Below are positions 4,646-5,868 of a stretch of 5,868 nucleotides of DNA, one piece after another. The notes beneath the pieces are model-generated. The model searched no databases, was not told where the DNA came from, and was given only the letters and a program-made list of their open reading frames with translations. A program made the translations under genes and the position numbers. This DNA is from an uncultured Clostridia bacterium (GTDB lineage Bacteria; Bacillota; Clostridia; Oscillospirales; Ruminococcaceae), in the NCBI GenBank assembly GCA_945933905.1, contig CAMEQX010000096.1, positions 1 to 5,868 on the forward strand, read 5' to 3'. Within the stretch, counting starts at the first letter, position 1. Each line of letters opens with the position of its first letter.

Positions 4646-5868
4646 ATGGCAGAGAAAAAATCGGGTTCCACGGGGAAATCAAAATCCAAATCAACATCAA
4701 CAGCGCGTTCAAAAAAGGCGCTTGAAGAACAGCGTCTGCGTGAAGAAGCGCTCCGAAAAAGCAGACAAAAGCGGAAAATCGCGTCGGTGATTTTGCTTGC
4801 GGTGGGGGTTGTGCTGACGCTTATCGCGATAATCCCCGGCAGCGAGGGCTGGCGCGCGCTCCACGACGTAATGCACGGGCTTTTCGGCATTCCCGCTTAC
4901 ACCGTCGGACCGCTTGCGATAACGCTTGCAATTCTCATTTCATCGAACCGACCGAACGTTTCGTTCACCGTAATAAAATTCGTTTTCGCGCAGCTTATCC
5001 TCTGCGCCGCACTTGAAATCTTCATCACGGGCAAGGTTAACGGCGAGAACTTCGGCGATGTTGTCGTGAAGCTCTATGAAAACGGAGTGGGCTTCGCGGG
5101 CGGCGGATTTTTCGCGCTGTTCCTCGGAGTGCCGCTTTTGTTCCTCGGGCAGCTCGGCGCGGGCATTATCATCGTGATAATTATGCTTGTGTGCATTTTG
5201 CTGATGATTGATATGCCGCTGAACGAGATTTTCGGGAAAATCGGCAAGGGCGTGAAAACCGCGGGCACTAAGACGGCTCAGGGTATCGAGCGCCGCCGTG
5301 AACATTCCGCCGTGCTCAATCAGGAATATCGCAGAATTCACGAGGAAGAAAAAGAGCGAAAACGCGCCGCTGTTCAGACCGCGAAGAAAATCGAGCGCGA
5401 TTTGCAAAATGACGCGAAAAAACGCGCGCAGATTGAGGATATGAAGGACGTTGTGGGAAGCGTAGGGAAGACGGGTGCGCCCGAGAAAGCCGCGCCGAAG
5501 CCCGAAAAAACGCCTCCCGTGAAGCTTCCGCCCGAGCGCGACAACACGAAAATTCTCGAAGAACAGCAGCAGGATTCGCGCGATTATCGCGAGGCGCTGA
5601 AAAAATATATGGAGAAAAAGCACCCGATTATGCGTGAGCCCGACCCCGAGCGGTTTGTGGATAACGACGCGGATTTGGTGCCGATTGTCGAGGCTCTGGA
5701 CAAGCTAAACGCTGAAAAAGGTCCCGCGCGCGTGTCGAAAATCGTGGACGCGCCGCGCAAAAACGTGGTGTATTCCGATGATTTAAAGCAGCCGCGCGTT
5801 GACGTAAAGCCGCTTGAACAGCCTGCTCCCGCGCAGAATTTTGATGTTGACAGCATTTCCGAGGTTGA
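4646..5868 (+). CDS. spoIIIE: SpoIIIE/FtsK-type DNA translocase, N-terminal part (cut by window edge)
   Basis: Proteins of this family are septal membrane-anchored ATPases that pump DNA; SpoIIIE moves the chromosome into the forespore. The frame is open for 407 codons to the right edge. A basic Lys/Ser-rich N-terminal tail (1-44) precedes four to five membrane helices near 45-64, 78-99, 107-127, 148-167 and 170-189. A long charged linker follows: coiled-coil-like, Arg/Glu/Lys-rich at about 210-275, then Pro-rich (KPEKTPPVKLPPERD near 290-310). The motor domain with its Walker motifs and the gamma DNA-reading domain lie outside the window, so the call rests on the membrane domain architecture, the linker and the context: tepA-ylzJ-spoIIIE is the Bacillus order. 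The ATG at 4646 is preceded by GGGGTG (4635-4640). Whether this copy serves vegetative division, sporulation or both cannot be told from this part. Confidence 0.85.
   Translation, partial: MAEKKSGSTGKSKSKSTSTARSKKALEEQRLREEALRKSRQKRKIASVILLAVGVVLTLIAIIPGSEGWRALHDVMHGLFGIPAYTVGPLAITLAILISSNRPNVSFTVIKFVFAQLILCAALEIFITGKVNGENFGDVVVKLYENGVGFAGGGFFALFLGVPLLFLGQLGAGIIIVIIMLVCILLMIDMPLNEIFGKIGKGVKTAGTKTAQGIERRREHSAVLNQEYRRIHEEEKERKRAAVQTAKKIERDLQNDAKKRAQIEDMKDVVGSVGKTGAPEKAAPKPEKTPPVKLPPERDNTKILEEQQQDSRDYREALKKYMEKKHPIMREPDPERFVDNDADLVPIVEALDKLNAEKGPARVSKIVDAPRKNVVYSDDLKQPRVDVKPLEQPAPAQNFDVDSISEV

Noticed and set aside
4940..5623. Long 227-codon open frame on the minus strand
   Set aside because: It lies entirely antisense to the SpoIIIE/FtsK frame, which has clear membrane segments, a ribosome-binding site and operon context; the antisense translation is His/Arg/Phe-rich and shows no recognisable domain.

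Overview
The window looks like a housekeeping and sporulation locus from an endospore-forming Firmicute of the class Clostridia. Codon use favours G/C-ending codons, base composition is mixed, and the proteins resemble those of gut Oscillospiraceae/Ruminococcaceae-type bacteria. That taxonomic guess is inference. The sporulation genes themselves (spoIVA, a SPOCS/LysM SipL-type gene, a SpoIIIE/FtsK-type gene) are read directly from the sequence.

Minus-strand arm (1-2301): a sipL-like gene (SPOCS/DUF3794 domains plus C-terminal LysM) lies directly upstream of spoIVA, of which only the N-terminal 193 codons are in the window. SpoIVA is the ATP-driven protein that paves the forespore surface, and SipL is its partner that tethers the coat. 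Upstream of sipL is a good match to a sigma-E (mother-cell) promoter, so the two genes probably form one mother-cell transcription unit.

Divergent intergenic region (2216-2691): the sigma-E-type promoter fires left, and a near-consensus extended -10 sigma-A promoter about 30 bp away fires right. Between the sigma-A promoter and the first rightward gene sits a 242-bp non-coding element. It has imperfect ~36-38-bp terminal inverted repeats and four internal hairpin structures, and resembles a MITE or a structured intergenic repeat. Its right end supplies a Shine-Dalgarno-like sequence to a possible 12-codon leader ORF.

Plus-strand arm (2692-5868): a tightly packed operon of tepA-like ClpP-fold protease (with an odd Lys/Ser tail), a very small YlzJ-like ORF overlapping it by 4 bp, uppP (undecaprenyl-diphosphate phosphatase), and the N-terminal part of a spoIIIE/ftsK DNA translocase gene. 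The order tepA-ylzJ-spoIIIE is that of Bacillus subtilis, with uppP inserted here. A 9-bp-stem hairpin between ylzJ and uppP is built like an intrinsic terminator only for the opposite strand.

Together the genes cover forespore engulfment and coat assembly (SpoIVA, SipL), chromosome transport into the forespore (SpoIIIE) and recycling of the peptidoglycan lipid carrier (UppP). No clearly new biological system is evident. The least explained items are the inverted-repeat element in the operon leader and the small ORF beside it.
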